DNA of 64,000 nucleotides, taken from contig NZ_LMSJ01000010.1 of NCBI RefSeq assembly GCF_001428105.1, positions 49,629 to 113,628 on the forward strand, written 5' to 3'. Positions 22,953-32,638 of the stretch are shown in pieces. Under the pieces are notes generated by a model, which was not told the origin of the DNA, searched no databases, and saw only the letters and a list, made by a program, of their open reading frames with translations. Each line of letters begins with the position of its first letter. The stretch's first letter is position 1. Made by a program: the position numbers and the translations under genes. This DNA is from Paenibacillus sp. Soil766. Lineage in GTDB: Bacteria > Bacillota > Bacilli > Paenibacillales > NBRC-103111.

Positions 22953-25881
22953 CTTTTGGATCTTTCGGTTTCTTAGGCTTCTTATCGTGATGCTTATCGG
23001 TATAATCGACTTTAGGCGCCTGCAATCCGCCTGCCAGGACAATCTCTCTGATGTCTTCACCGAGGTAGAAACTTAAATGCGGCGGCTGATTGTACGCCGT
23101 GTTCTGCCATGCAATTCCGTTTCTGTATACCGGGTCATGCATAAGTGTATAAATCCGGTACTCCGTAGGAATCGTTGTACTGAAGATCCTAAGTTCCGAG
23201 CTGTCTGTTGTAGGCAAAAGAACTTCTTCGCGCCAGTCTCCTAAGATATCGGCCTGTAAGGTCGGAGTCGCCTTCGTTCCATTGTTGCTGACTACGTCTG
23301 CGAAGCTTTTGAAGGGCTCCGATTTCTTCGTTACTGGATTAAACTTTGAAATGGATGTATTATCCAGTAATTCACTCAATAAATCCCCATCCCAGTAAAG
23401 GGCGAAATTCACAGATACGCCTGCCGTTCTAAAGCTATCCGCAACGACCTGCCCCTGTACGTTGTAAATGCCTCCGCCCGACGCTGGTGTGGTACCTCCT
23501 GTGCCCCAGAACTCAAAGCCTGGGCTTGCGGTAATATTGGCCGCCAAGCCGCGTCCAGTATCCACGTAACCATTGTAGGACATCAATGTTTCCCCTGTTG
23601 CAGCATCATGCAGTTCAACCGATGCAACAGATGGGACTTCATGTACCGCCATGACCTGCAAACCTTCACGGGCTGGGTCAAATGCCCCTACATGAAGCGC
23701 ATCGCCATGCGAACCCTGTTCACGCTGCATCTCGCCATTCATTTCATAGAGGATGGTGCCGTCCTGATCCAGGGTCAACGAACCTGCGATAATTTCGTCG
23801 AAACCATCATTATCAACATCCGCTGTGGCCAGATTGTGGAAGCCTAGACCTGCCCCCCTGCCTGCTTGTGCGGAGTCGAAGGTCCACTCTTCTTTGAGCT
23901 TGCCATTCACTAAGCTATAGGCCACATACGTCGTCCGTTCATAATAGCCTCTGCCATAAATGGCGCTCGGTTTCTTACCGTCCAAATAAGCCAGCCCTGC
24001 AAGGAAGCGATCCGAACGATTATGCCAAGTGTCTCCCCATGAAGCTACATCACCCAACGGGAATGCATAATCAATGGTGTCGATCTCCTTACCCGTTTCA
24101 CCCTTGAAAACGGAAATGTACTCTGGCCCCCCGAAAATATGGCCGAACTCATTTACCCATTTGCCATTATCCGCCGCATTGCCAATGACACTGATTACCT
24201 TGCTGCTGTCAAATTTCCCATCCGTTGTCCCATAGACGGTCGTTGCATCTGCCGTTTTAATGAGGAATTCGCTTTTGCCATCCCCATCATAATCGGCAAT
24301 GATAAATTGATGATAATGCGCTCCTGATGTGAGGTTAAGCCCCATATTCATCCGCCACAATAGTGTGCCGTCCATTTTATAAGCATCAAAAACCGTCGGC
24401 CCCGTCATCGCGTTCTGTGAGCTGTCGATGGCGTTAGAAGGGTACCATTTCACAACAACTTCGTACTCACCATCACCGTCCAAATCTCCTACACCAGCGT
24501 CATTAACACTATACGTGTAGCTGCCAGTAGCCGTTGTTCCTCCTTCAGGCTTTTGCATAGGGATTGATAGATAATCGTTAGCTGCTGCTAATGTTTCCTC
24601 TCTGCCCTTTATTGCCTTTCCATTTACAAGTGTCTCCACTTCGTAGGCGTCACCTGGGACACCAGCTGTATCCACATAATTCGTAACAGACAATTGTGAT
24701 GTATTCAGCTTTTGCCCGTTGCGGTAAATATTGAACTTCACATCGCGATCATACTCGTCTGCAAGCAGACGCCAGCTAACGAATATGCCCTCATTTGATT
24801 TCAATGCGATTATGCCTCTGTCCAGCCACTCTGTCTGTCTTGCCGTGTTTGGCGGTGTAAGACGGTTGTATACGTATTGGGTTGCATATCGACCAAAACC
24901 GTTTTCCAGACTCGCAGGAACCGCTAGTTCACCCTTGAACGTGTATACGCCCGCTTCATGCGGATTCCAAGGCTTGCCAACGTTAACCCACGAACTTACA
25001 GGCACGATTCCCTTACTATTATTTGCTAGGGTAACGCTAACCGATTGCGGTAAACCAATGGAATGGATATCCGACGTAGTTTGATCAACATACACCGTAT
25101 GATAGGATAACTTATCTACTTTCGTAATTCGATTTTCTGGAATCGGCATATGATACACACCGAAGTTATCAAGGTACGTCGTCCAAGCGATATTATTGCC
25201 AGATGTCCGCATGCCCACCAATTTAACCGAAGCGACGGAACCGTCAAAAGCTACACCATTCAATGAAGACGTAAATTCTTGACTTGTGCCCGCAGCTTTA
25301 TCGGTAAGCTTGAATTTGACAACCTCATTTTCCACATCAAGATTAATCCCTACCCTATACCACGCTTGAGGATTCGTAACACCCGTACTCGCGGCAGGCT
25401 GCTTTCCTGCAAAATATTGCAAAGGTGCGTTATTCGTATTGTTTACCGTAAATACCGTATTGCCCGTGCTATCGAGGATCCTAAACTCACCGCCGTTTTC
25501 ACTAGGATTGCTCGCGGATTTATCATTCACCTTGCCAGGATACCAATCAAATTCAACAAGAATTTGGCTGCCTTTCACCGAAGTGCCGAAGCTCTTAGTC
25601 GCTACGCGCCCCCCGCTTTGGTTCGTCTGAGTGAACTGCAGCATGGGAGTGGTATTCCCCATCACTTCATATGTATTAATCGATACCGTAGCATTCGCTG
25701 TTACAAATCCCCAATTAATAGGGTCCGGCGCGACTGAATCACCGAAATCACTATAATAAACGCTATCGAGTTCAGTCCCGTTGTTACCAACAGCGGCGGA
25801 CGCCACCAACCAGTTCGGTATTAAGAGAGCGCTTGCAAGAAGTAACGAAACGACTTTTCTCCATTGTCTGTTAGTTCGCAT
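22900..25881 (-). CDS. secreted rhamnogalacturonan lyase, family PL11, multidomain
   Basis: 993 residues from the ATG at 25881 (AAGGAG upstream), not from the longer frame. Signal peptide MRTNRQWRKVVSLLL... ending ASAA. Domains: a beta-sandwich carbohydrate-binding-type module (about 30-255, YYSDFGDSVAPDPINWGFV), a bacterial Ig-like domain with LSYHTVYVDQTT and GVYTFKGEL (about 260-350), then the PL11 catalytic propeller with its leading FN3-like part (about 365-970: RGIIALKSNEGIFVSWRLL, GDLDGDGEYEVVVKW, IADYDGDGKSEFLIKT, ADVDNDGFDEIIAGS, DILGDWREEVLLP). The DxDGDG loops are calcium sites. It cuts the rhamnose-galacturonate backbone of pectin outside the cell. A lysine/proline/aspartate repeat tail (KKPKKPKDPKDP) of unknown use ends the protein. 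Confidence 0.93.
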   Translation of the reverse strand: MRTNRQWRKVVSLLLASALLIPNWLVASAAVGNNGTELDSVYYSDFGDSVAPDPINWGFVTANATVSINTYEVMGNTTPMLQFTQTNQSGGRVATKSFGTSVKGSQILVEFDWYPGKVNDKSASNPSENGGEFRILDSTGNTVFTVNNTNNAPLQYFAGKQPAASTGVTNPQAWYRVGINLDVENEVVKFKLTDKAAGTSQEFTSSLNGVAFDGSVASVKLVGMRTSGNNIAWTTYLDNFGVYHMPIPENRITKVDKLSYHTVYVDQTTSDIHSIGLPQSVSVTLANNSKGIVPVSSWVNVGKPWNPHEAGVYTFKGELAVPASLENGFGRYATQYVYNRLTPPNTARQTEWLDRGIIALKSNEGIFVSWRLLADEYDRDVKFNIYRNGQKLNTSQLSVTNYVDTAGVPGDAYEVETLVNGKAIKGREETLAAANDYLSIPMQKPEGGTTATGSYTYSVNDAGVGDLDGDGEYEVVVKWYPSNAIDSSQNAMTGPTVFDAYKMDGTLLWRMNMGLNLTSGAHYHQFIIADYDGDGKSEFLIKTADATTVYGTTDGKFDSSKVISVIGNAADNGKWVNEFGHIFGGPEYISVFKGETGKEIDTIDYAFPLGDVASWGDTWHNRSDRFLAGLAYLDGKKPSAIYGRGYYERTTYVAYSLVNGKLKEEWTFDSAQAGRGAGLGFHNLATADVDNDGFDEIIAGSLTLDQDGTILYEMNGEMQREQGSHGDALHVGAFDPAREGLQVMAVHEVPSVASVELHDAATGETLMSYNGYVDTGRGLAANITASPGFEFWGTGGTTPASGGGIYNVQGQVVADSFRTAGVSVNFALYWDGDLLSELLDNTSISKFNPVTKKSEPFKSFADVVSNNGTKATPTLQADILGDWREEVLLPTTDSSELRIFSTTIPTEYRIYTLMHDPVYRNGIAWQNTAYNQPPHLSFYLGEDIREIVLAGGLQAPKVDYTDKHHDKKPKKPKDPKDPIDPKDPKDPKDPKGA

Positions 25882-26293
25882 TGTTATTTTCACTCCTTCT
25901 GTTCGAGCTATGAGAGTATTGTGCATTCTCTCGGTAATTCCTCATCGTGCAAGGTTTTGCATATCCTAAGAATCACTTGCTGCCATCCGTCAGAACTGCT
26001 CCCTCTTCCCCCCTCGCCAAACAGAATCCAAAGCGTTGACCCCTACAGCTCATACCTGTTGGTATGATTGGCCCGTGTACTAACTGTAGGACTTGGCTAG
26101 CTGCGCCGTCTATTAGACATTTCTTTAAAAATGAAATTCTCTTGCAGGATACCATTTGGCAGATATATGACATTTTTGACTAAAGTTCTCTTTTCTTGAT
26201 CTCGTATATAAAAAGGGTATAAAAGCATGAAAAAATAGACCTCTTAGCCATTTCGTTGGCAGGTGAGGTCTATTCCTTAGTAATCCCTAGCGA
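25882..26293. other. 412-bp region upstream of the lyase gene
   Basis: No gene is supported. It contains a perfect inverted repeat CATACC-TGTT-GGTATG at 26051-26066, which could be an operator, and the terminator of the next minus-strand gene at 26234-26274. Confidence 0.55.
26234..26274 (-). terminator. terminator of the unknown gene at 26294
   Basis: AATAGACCTC...GAGGTCTATT (10-bp stem, 21-nt loop with an inner GCCA/TGGC pairing), followed on the minus strand by TTTTTT. Confidence 0.8.
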
Positions 26294-26839
26294 CTACTTG
26301 GCATTCGCGAGCTCGATCATCTTACCTTGCGACTCTTTGAATATACGTACTAGGGATTGCACCTTATCAAACTCATAATCGCCAGGACCATAGTTGTCCA
26401 TGAACATTTTCTTCAACAATTCCCCATAAAAGGTAACTCTCTGCTCAAGCAAATCATGCTCAATCTGAATGATTTCCTCAATAGAATGATTGCCAATGAA
26501 TTCTTCTGTTTCATCAATAGGAGCGTCCCGCCTGCCCCCTCTACGTTCCGCAGGATTCAATCCCTCAGGCTCGCTCGATGGATCCAATTCAATCGATGTT
26601 CGTAAGCTCGATAATGCAATATTTTCTTTGGCCAGCATGATTTGAAAATATTTATTTTTGAATAAATCAATGATGACGAGTTTGCATAGCTCTCGATTTT
26701 GAAGGAGCATTCCGTCAAAGGGATGGATGGTCCAGTACCCATTTTTCAGAAAAAGATTTAACTTGAACAGTTCGCTGCCATAGATATATTCGATGTTAAT
26801 ATTTGAATCTGACATGATTTCAAAAGAGAATTCTAACAT
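26294..26839 (-). CDS. protein of unknown function beside the TerD genes
   Basis: 181 residues; GGGGAGG lies 8 bases before the ATG. No signal peptide or membrane segment. The first 90 residues look like mixed alpha/beta (NIEYIYGSELFKLNLFLKNGYW), followed by a charged, disordered stretch (PAERRGGRRDAPIDETEEF) and two helices (EEIIQIEHDLLEQRVTFYGELLKKMF). I do not recognise it. It lies 48 bp behind the TerA-like gene on the same strand and has its own terminator, so it may be the last gene of the tellurite-resistance-like operon. Confidence 0.7.
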   Translation of the reverse strand: MLEFSFEIMSDSNINIEYIYGSELFKLNLFLKNGYWTIHPFDGMLLQNRELCKLVIIDLFKNKYFQIMLAKENIALSSLRTSIELDPSSEPEGLNPAERRGGRRDAPIDETEEFIGNHSIEEIIQIEHDLLEQRVTFYGELLKKMFMDNYGPGDYEFDKVQSLVRIFKESQGKMIELANAK

Positions 26840-26886
26840 AGACGGACCTCCCCGAACGATACCCTTGTCTTACGCCATGACTTGGT

Positions 26887-28122
26887 TTATTTGCTTCCTA
26901 CAACCCATCTTAAACCCCAGTTATAGGCTTGATCCATTTCGGGATGACCCTTAAAATGCCGTACAATTCGCTCAATACTCAACGTTTCATCCTTCACATT
27001 CTGAGACAAGGCGATGGCACACATCGGGAGATCGTTGTCGTGTTCATCGAGTTTAACAATGATGTCAGGTCCGCCATTTTGCTTTATCGTGACAATGCCA
27101 TCCGCCTCAGACCATCTCGACACACCCTCGTATATGAAGGTAAAGATGAGTATGCGTTTGAAATTTGCCAGCTTGGTTCCATTAATTCGAATGTTCTCTC
27201 CCGTTTTAACCGAGCCAGTTCGATCATCACCATCGAGAGCTATATAAGGTTCACGCGTAAGCGATCCGAATGTGTTGCCTAGCGCCTGAACTAAACCTTT
27301 TCTGCCATCCTTAAGTTCATACAGACAAGCCAAATCAAGATCGATTCCGTTTGGTGAATCCACCCAGAAGGCGACGTCATCTTTTGGTTTTTGATTCCAG
27401 TTCAGGTTGATTAAGATTTCCCCTAGACCGCCCGATTTCTTCTCGAGGTTGATCTTATCCCCTTTTTTCGCCAATACAATCTTGGAAAGATTAATCTGTG
27501 GCTCTGGTTTCGGTTCTGGTTTCAGTTCTGGTTTCGGCGGCGCGATCTGAATGTCCGGTGCTTTCAACGTTGGCTCATCATTTACAACAACACCATAGCT
27601 TGCACATAGCGCTTTAAGGCCTCCAGCATATCCAGCACCGATTGCGCTGAACTTCCACTCACCGTTGTATCTATATAATTCTCCTATAACAATGGCCGAT
27701 TCTACGGAGAACTGATTACCCAAGTCATAACGAAGTATTTCTTGCCCTGTTGCTCCATTCACGAAACGGAGATAGACGCTGCCCACCCCGCTGAAGTTTT
27801 GACGCCTGGCTTCACTTTCATAGATCGTCAGTGTAAAAGCAATCTTATCAACGGCCGTCAGCACACGTTTCAGATCGATATTCAGTTGTCTTTCATTTGT
27901 CTGCTTCTCGATGTATGTCATAAAGCTGTTACTCGGATTTCCGTAAAAAATAAGATCTTCATCACCACGAACCTTACTGTTCTGCGCAAGCAAAAAGGCC
28001 GAAGTATCGAGCTCAATTTCTTTGGGGGCCTGCCAACCGATAAAGACAGTTATATTGGAAAGTTCTGGGTGCGTTTTCGTTACATCTACCTTTTGTCCTT
28101 TGATTACAGCAACGACGGTCAT
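26887..28122 (-). CDS. two-domain TerD-family protein (TerA-like)
   Basis: 411 residues from MTVVAVIKGQK (the seven earlier codons are not needed; GAAGGGTG precedes). Two TerD domains are joined by a Pro/Lys/Glu linker (PKPELKPEPKPEP, near 205-217). The N-terminal domain shows IKGQKVDVTKTHPELSNI, FLLAQNSKVRGDEDLIFYG and GELYRYNGEWKFSAIGAGYAGGL. The C-terminal domain shows LNLNWNQKP-like ILINLNWNQKPKDD, DLDLACLYELKDG and ALDGDDRTG. TerD domains bind Ca2+; family members act in tellurite, phage and stress resistance at the membrane. In this domain set it resembles TerA/TerF-type fusions. Confidence 0.87.
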   Translation of the reverse strand: MTVVAVIKGQKVDVTKTHPELSNITVFIGWQAPKEIELDTSAFLLAQNSKVRGDEDLIFYGNPSNSFMTYIEKQTNERQLNIDLKRVLTAVDKIAFTLTIYESEARRQNFSGVGSVYLRFVNGATGQEILRYDLGNQFSVESAIVIGELYRYNGEWKFSAIGAGYAGGLKALCASYGVVVNDEPTLKAPDIQIAPPKPELKPEPKPEPQINLSKIVLAKKGDKINLEKKSGGLGEILINLNWNQKPKDDVAFWVDSPNGIDLDLACLYELKDGRKGLVQALGNTFGSLTREPYIALDGDDRTGSVKTGENIRINGTKLANFKRILIFTFIYEGVSRWSEADGIVTIKQNGGPDIIVKLDEHDNDLPMCAIALSQNVKDETLSIERIVRHFKGHPEMDQAYNWGLRWVVGSK

Positions 28123-28157
28123 GTTGACTTCACCCTTCTTCATAAAATATGTAAACC

Positions 28158-28190
28158 TAAGGGTGGCAACCAGAAGGCAACCACCCTTTA
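28158..28190 (-). terminator. hairpin between the two TerD genes
   Basis: AAGGGTGG-(TTGCCTTCTGGTTGCC)-CCACCCTT with inner pairing, between two genes of the same strand. The T-run on the minus strand is poor, so it may act as a processing or attenuation hairpin. Confidence 0.5.
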
Positions 28191-28201
28191 CAAGCCAACA
28201 T

Positions 28202-28777
28202 CTAACTCAAGCCATAGTTCGTTACTAGCGCAGCCAATCCGCCTGCGAAACCACTACCTACCGCTTGGAATTTCCAGTCGCCTCCATGACGATAAAATTC
28301 ACAGAAGACGACCGCTGTTTCTATGGAAAAGTCTTCACCTAAATCATAGCGAAGAATCTCATTCTTATTCGCTTCATTCACTACTCTTACGAAGGCATGG
28401 CTCACTTGGCCAAAGTTTTGGGCACGTTGCTGCGCATCATGAATCGTAACGGTTATACCGATACGAGAGATCGCGGCAGGTATTTTGGAGAAATCGATCA
28501 AAATCTGCTCGTCATCACCATCGCCTTCCCCGGTGCGATTGTCACCTGTATGAGCAACAGCGCCATCATACGCTTTAAGGTTATTATAAAATACAAAATC
28601 AGCCGCTGATTTCGCTTTGCCATCTTCATGCAGAAGAAATGCGGAGGCATCGAGATCAAAATCTCCACCGCCATTATATCTATTGGTATCCCAGCCAAGT
28701 CCTACAATTATTTTGGTTAGACCTGGGTTCGTTTTGGTTAGGTCAATGCGTTGACCTTTGGATAAATCAATCGACAT
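28202..28777 (-). CDS. terD: TerD-family stress protein
   Basis: 191 residues from [16 protein letters not shown] (GGTGAG upstream), the standard TerD length. Calcium-site motifs are present: [13 protein letters not shown] and [15 protein letters not shown]; also [23 protein letters not shown] and [19 protein letters not shown]. First gene of the TerD pair. No TerC, TerB or TerE neighbour is in the window, so this is a reduced cluster. The symbol marks the family, not a tested role. Confidence 0.92.
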   Translation of the reverse strand: MSIDLSKGQRIDLTKTNPGLTKIIVGLGWDTNRYNGGGDFDLDASAFLLHEDGKAKSAADFVFYNNLKAYDGAVAHTGDNRTGEGDGDDEQILIDFSKIPAAISRIGITVTIHDAQQRAQNFGQVSHAFVRVVNEANKNEILRYDLGEDFSIETAVVFCEFYRHGGDWKFQAVGSGFAGGLAALVTNYGLS

Positions 28778-28872
28778 AGTTATCTCACCTTTCACATCAT
28801 ATATTGGACATGCCTATATAGAACAGTTTACCATATTTAAATAGATTTGTTACTCTGTGTAGAAGAAGCAAA

Positions 28873-28903
28873 AAAGAAGCATCCTCAACGAATGCCTCTT
28901 CTT
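28873..28903 (-). terminator. terminator behind the decayed binding-protein gene
   Basis: Minus strand AAGAgGCAT-TCGTTGAGG-ATGCTTCTT followed by T6. It would end transcripts that come from the sigma factor gene and the pseudogene. Confidence 0.7.
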
Positions 28904-28944
28904 GTTTGCAAAGGGATATAGCACGGTGTCGCGGATGTCGCGGA

Positions 28945-29402
28945 CTACTTTTTAAGCGCATCTGCAATGGCAGGCAGGGATTTATCCGTTTAATTGAAGT
29001 ATCCTAGGAAAATATAATCCGGATTGATCTTAGTTAAGCCTTCAAGGCTAAGCTGTGCGCCATCTCCATTCGCTTGCTCTGGTGGCTTCAGACCGAGCGG
29101 CTCGTAGTAATGACCGACATATTTGGTGCCTTGCAGCCACATCGTTTTCTCTCTAACCTGTGCGTAAGCAACGGTTCCTTCCACGCCTTTAATCCGATCC
29201 TTCGCTTGAGCAAACGCCGTGGTGAACTGCTCGATTGCTTTTTCGCAAGCTCCTCCTGCCCCAGCATTTCACCGAACTTTGTCATCACACCTGACCAATC
29301 GTTCCAAACATCCATCTTTGTTTCATCCAGGAATACGAGGTGGGGGTTGCTCAATGTTGGACTGGAGGCGGGATTCACTAACCAAGTCTGCTCTCCGACG
29401 AC
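28945..29402 (-). pseudogene. iron-siderophore substrate-binding protein, 3' remnant
   Basis: Three pieces of a periplasmic-binding protein (FhuD/FecB type) are readable in order: LVNPASSPTLSNPHLVFLD...GEMLGQEELAKK in one frame, then AIEQFTTAFAQAKDRIKG-VEGTVAYAQVREKTMW...YIFLGYFN in the next. Inserting one A into the A5 run at 29239-29243 restores the frame. After a stop in GYFN the tail TDKSLPAIADALKK is still in frame, but about 45 expected residues between are missing. The N-terminal half is lost into the 3' end of the sigma factor gene. A dead remnant. Confidence 0.85.
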
Positions 29403-30265
29403 TGATTTAGCCGAATTTTATCCGGGTTAATAACGAAATAGACACGTTGGATTTGAGAAACCTGCGAATCCATTTCCAACATTAGCAACGAAACTGGCGT
29501 ATCCTTCTCATAAAACACCACCCCTGGCTGCCCGTTCCACATCGTCATAGCATACGTCAAGTGCGTATACCGCTTGGCCGAAACTCCAATCAAGAATGAC
29601 ACCACACGCTCCCTGCCATAAATCGGATTAATCGCTGTGCTAACTTTCCCGCCTCCATCGGATATCAGCCTCGAAGTATCGGTCAATAATCGAACCAATG
29701 CATGCGAGTCTCCTCTTTGGAACGCAGTCACAAACTGCTCAACCAGCGAAGCCTGCTGCGCTTGACTGACTGGTGTTTGTAAGCGATTAGGGTTTAGCTT
29801 CTTTTTAGCGCGACTATATATCTGGCGGCAGTTAGCCTCTGATTTGTCCAACAGCTGAGCAATCTCTGCATACGGATAATCGTAAGCCTCCCGCATCACA
29901 GTAATCGCTCTTTCTAGCGGTTCCAACTGCTCAAGCATGATCATAAAGGCATACGATAGCGATTCACGTTGCTCCGCCAACTGATTCGGCTGCTGCCAAG
30001 CTTCAGAGGTTGGTTCCGGCAGCCAGGTTCCGGGGTATACCTCCCTTTTCTTCCTAGCTGATTGCAATATGTTCAGGCACCTATTCGTCGTAGCACGCGT
30101 CAGATACGTCTTCACATGCTCAATCCGATCCAGCTTGTCGTGAACGTCCAAGAATAGTTCTTGAACGACATCTTCCGCGTCCGAAACCGATCCCAGTAAA
30201 TGATATGCCACGGATTTCAGGTATGAATAATACGTAGTATAAACCGTTTGGAAGTGTATAGTCAC
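29378..30265 (-). CDS. ECF41-type sigma factor with SnoaL-like C-terminal domain
   Basis: 295 residues, GTG start with AAGGGGG upstream. Sigma-2 region: YLKSVAYHLLGSVSDAEDVVQE; sigma-4 region: EAYDYPYAEIAQLLDKSEANCRQIYSRAKKKL. The C-terminal extension (about 165-285) is SnoaL-like. All three group signatures are visible: WLPEP in the linker, DGGGKV, and NPDKI near the end. In ECF41 factors this extension acts instead of an anti-sigma. It is divergent from a carboxymuconolactone-decarboxylase gene, the partner that defines the group. The last residues (LNQSSESRLG) run into the binding-protein remnant and may differ from the ancestral end. Confidence 0.93.
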   Translation of the reverse strand: MTIHFQTVYTTYYSYLKSVAYHLLGSVSDAEDVVQELFLDVHDKLDRIEHVKTYLTRATTNRCLNILQSARKKREVYPGTWLPEPTSEAWQQPNQLAEQRESLSYAFMIMLEQLEPLERAITVMREAYDYPYAEIAQLLDKSEANCRQIYSRAKKKLNPNRLQTPVSQAQQASLVEQFVTAFQRGDSHALVRLLTDTSRLISDGGGKVSTAINPIYGRERVVSFLIGVSAKRYTHLTYAMTMWNGQPGVVFYEKDTPVSLLMLEMDSQVSQIQRVYFVINPDKIRLNQSSESRLG

Positions 30266-30403
30266 AATATTCCCCCTTCTGCTCTATCCCCATGGAATAG
30301 CAGATGCAGACCTAGTATATCAGCGAAAAGAAAAATTTTCCATATAGCAAATCCGTCTATTCCGAAAGGCTTTTGTGGATTTTCATAAAAAAGAAATGTT
30401 TGT

Positions 30404-30430
30404 TGTCACGAAAAGTTACCCTCAATTGTC
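30404..30430 (+). promoter_or_regulatory. ECF41-type promoter of the CMD gene
   Basis: TGTCACG, 16 nt, TGTC. The published ECF41 target, as I remember it, is TGTCACA-N16-CGTC: spacing is identical and each box differs by one base. It lies 46 bp before the CMD start. Confidence 0.75.
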
Positions 30431-30475
30431 TAGATCACGCGTAACCAAAAAAAATACGGAAAGAGGAGATTTATC

Positions 30476-30919
30476 ATGAGTACACGATTTGATTATTACA
30501 AGGCCTGCCCTGAGGCGACAGACATGATGTTAAAGCTAGAAGCGTTTATCAAAAGTAATGGACTAGATGCACATTTATACGAGTTAATTAAGCTAAGGTC
30601 GTCTCAGATCAACGGCTGTTCGTACTGCATTGACTCTCATACGAAAGATTTAGTTAAACTAGGCGAAACGGACCAGCGGCTCTATTTGCTTCCTGTATGG
30701 AGAGAGGTACCTTTTTATACCGAGAAGGAATGTGCCGTGTTGGCATTAACCGAAGCAGTGACTCAAATCGCAGATGCAGGAGTACCGGATGAAGTATATG
30801 AACAGGTGAGAAGAGAATTTGATGAGCGACAATTCATGGTGCTGCTTATGGCCATAAATACGATTAATAGTTGGAATCGAATTGGAATTGCGACACGACT
30901 GCTGCCTAGTCGGAAATAG
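30476..30919 (+). CDS. carboxymuconolactone decarboxylase family protein (AhpD-like)
   Basis: 147 residues. AhpD-type active site: INGCSYCIDSHTKDL, with Cys48, Cys51 and His55 in CxxC-xxx-H. LRSSQ before it and LMAINTINSWNRIGIA near the end are typical of the 'AhpD core' group. The reaction is likely peroxide or thiol redox chemistry, but the substrate in ECF41 loci is unknown. The gene is driven by the predicted ECF41 promoter and has its own terminator. Confidence 0.92.
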   Translation: MSTRFDYYKACPEATDMMLKLEAFIKSNGLDAHLYELIKLRSSQINGCSYCIDSHTKDLVKLGETDQRLYLLPVWREVPFYTEKECAVLALTEAVTQIADAGVPDEVYEQVRREFDERQFMVLLMAINTINSWNRIGIATRLLPSRK

Positions 30920-30956
30920 AGGTCTAGTGTAGGATGCAGTACAGTCGACAGCTTGG

Positions 30957-30996
30957 GGCTGCTCCTAGGTTATAATCTACTCAGGAGCAGCCATTT
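30957..30996 (+). terminator. terminator of the CMD gene
   Basis: GGCTGCTCCT...AGGAGCAGCC with ATTTTG after it; 10-bp stem with a 16-nt loop. Confidence 0.75.
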
Positions 30997-31112
30997 TGCC
31001 ACGTGTCTGCGTGCATGTTAAGCATCATTTTAAAAGGAGTTCCTCCAAGCTGTGCAGAATTCCCCTCATAGAGCAGACCGACAATGATCGGCATACAAAA
31101 TGGGGGATGAAG

Positions 31113-32627
31113 ATGAATATTTCGACCGTGTTCAACACGCACAATTCAAAGCAAGAATCACATGTTTCGCTTCGTGACCAAGACGTCATCCGACGGAACT
31201 TTATTGTTTTTCTGGCTATTACTGTAACTGCTTTTCTCATATATATGAGTGTGCTTGCCTTAGGCGCGGGTGCGATGGACTCTAGTCTTAAGTTTACGCT
31301 TATATTTGAAACACTCATTTGGTTGACGTTTGCCTACTTGCATTTCTCCAAAAAGTTTATTCATTATTTATGTTATTTCGCGGTCATTACCAGCGGCATT
31401 TCGACTACCGTGCAGATGACAGGAACATCGGATGTCACCAACGTCTTTTCCGTCTATTACATGATGCTCATGGCGCTTATTTTCATGAAAATGCTGCCTT
31501 GGCTCATCTCTGCTGTATGGGGACTTGCTCTGGTACTCTACCAATTCGTCGGCCAAAAAGATGCGCTGCAAATAGATCCACAAACAGTACCTACTTATCT
31601 CATTTATTTTTTCTTAATTAGCCTTCTGATGTTCGCCGTTTTGAAGGTTACTGGCTATATGAACAAAAGCATGGAAGAAGCCCGGAAGCAAGCGGAGCAG
31701 TTCCTTGCCCTTCAGCAGGAGCAACGTGAAATCTCCGCCAAGCAAGTTACGTTGGTCACCGAGCATCTGCATTCCATCACACAATCAGCCGAGGAAGACA
31801 GCTCTTCCTTTGATGAAATGAACAACGCCTTCCAGGATATTGCAACAGGCGCAGGCGACCAAGTCGACTCCACTCTATCCATTAATGAGTCCGTGAATCA
31901 CATGAATGAGCTGATCAAAGAAATGTCCGACTCGATCTACAACTTGCTTGGAAAAACATCCGAAGCTGCTACGCTCTCCGACCAAGGTCTCGGCCGTATG
32001 GAGCAGCTTTCGGATACTTTCTCAGCTTTCACCAAAGATATTGAGGCGGTTTCGCACGACACAACTTCCCTGATCGAGCGTTTAGATGAAACAAGCCAAT
32101 TCAGCGACACCATTCAGGATATCGCGAATCAAACGAACCTCCTTTCGCTCAATGCCAGCATTGAGGCGGCAAGAGCAGGCGAACATGGCAAAGGCTTTGC
32201 AGTCGTCGCTAATGAAATCCGTAAGCTGGCCGATATGACAGCTAAATCTGCGATTCGCATTTCCGAGCAATTGAAGGAATTCACTGAACTGTCTAGCCAA
32301 ACCCGTGCCCGCATGGATCAAGTCTCTCTGCGCATGCAGCAGAGCACGGAGATTACAGGCCAAACAAAGCAATCGTTCGAGTCCATTACCGATTCCGTCA
32401 CGATGCTTAAGGTACTCTCCACGAGTTATGGCGAGCTTATGGATCGGATCACCAACTCATCCGTAACGATCAGCGATTCCACGACCAACTTGGCGGCGAT
32501 CTCTGAGGAAGCATCTGCGACACTCGAAGAGTTGTCCGCAACCTTGCAATCCCTGCTCGTCAACAATCGCAAGAACTTGGCTCGTATTAAGGAAGCCGAG
32601 CAAAACTTGCGAGTGGTCACTCAATAA
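31113..32627 (+). CDS. methyl-accepting chemotaxis protein with multi-pass membrane sensor
   Basis: 504 residues from ATG 31113 (GGGGG 7 bases upstream; ATG 31107 is possible; the frame from 30996 is not supported). After about 30 residues come roughly six hydrophobic segments (about 35-190, [20 protein letters not shown] first) with hardly any extracellular loop, then a coiled-coil signalling domain without an evident HAMP. The hairpin tip is clear: [31 protein letters not shown]. Such receptors sense membrane or energy state or small lipophilic ligands. It stands alone, with a terminator behind. Confidence 0.92.
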   Translation: MNISTVFNTHNSKQESHVSLRDQDVIRRNFIVFLAITVTAFLIYMSVLALGAGAMDSSLKFTLIFETLIWLTFAYLHFSKKFIHYLCYFAVITSGISTTVQMTGTSDVTNVFSVYYMMLMALIFMKMLPWLISAVWGLALVLYQFVGQKDALQIDPQTVPTYLIYFFLISLLMFAVLKVTGYMNKSMEEARKQAEQFLALQQEQREISAKQVTLVTEHLHSITQSAEEDSSSFDEMNNAFQDIATGAGDQVDSTLSINESVNHMNELIKEMSDSIYNLLGKTSEAATLSDQGLGRMEQLSDTFSAFTKDIEAVSHDTTSLIERLDETSQFSDTIQDIANQTNLLSLNASIEAARAGEHGKGFAVVANEIRKLADMTAKSAIRISEQLKEFTELSSQTRARMDQVSLRMQQSTEITGQTKQSFESITDSVTMLKVLSTSYGELMDRITNSSVTISDSTTNLAAISEEASATLEELSATLQSLLVNNRKNLARIKEAEQNLRVVTQ

Positions 32628-32638
32628 CGCCATATATC

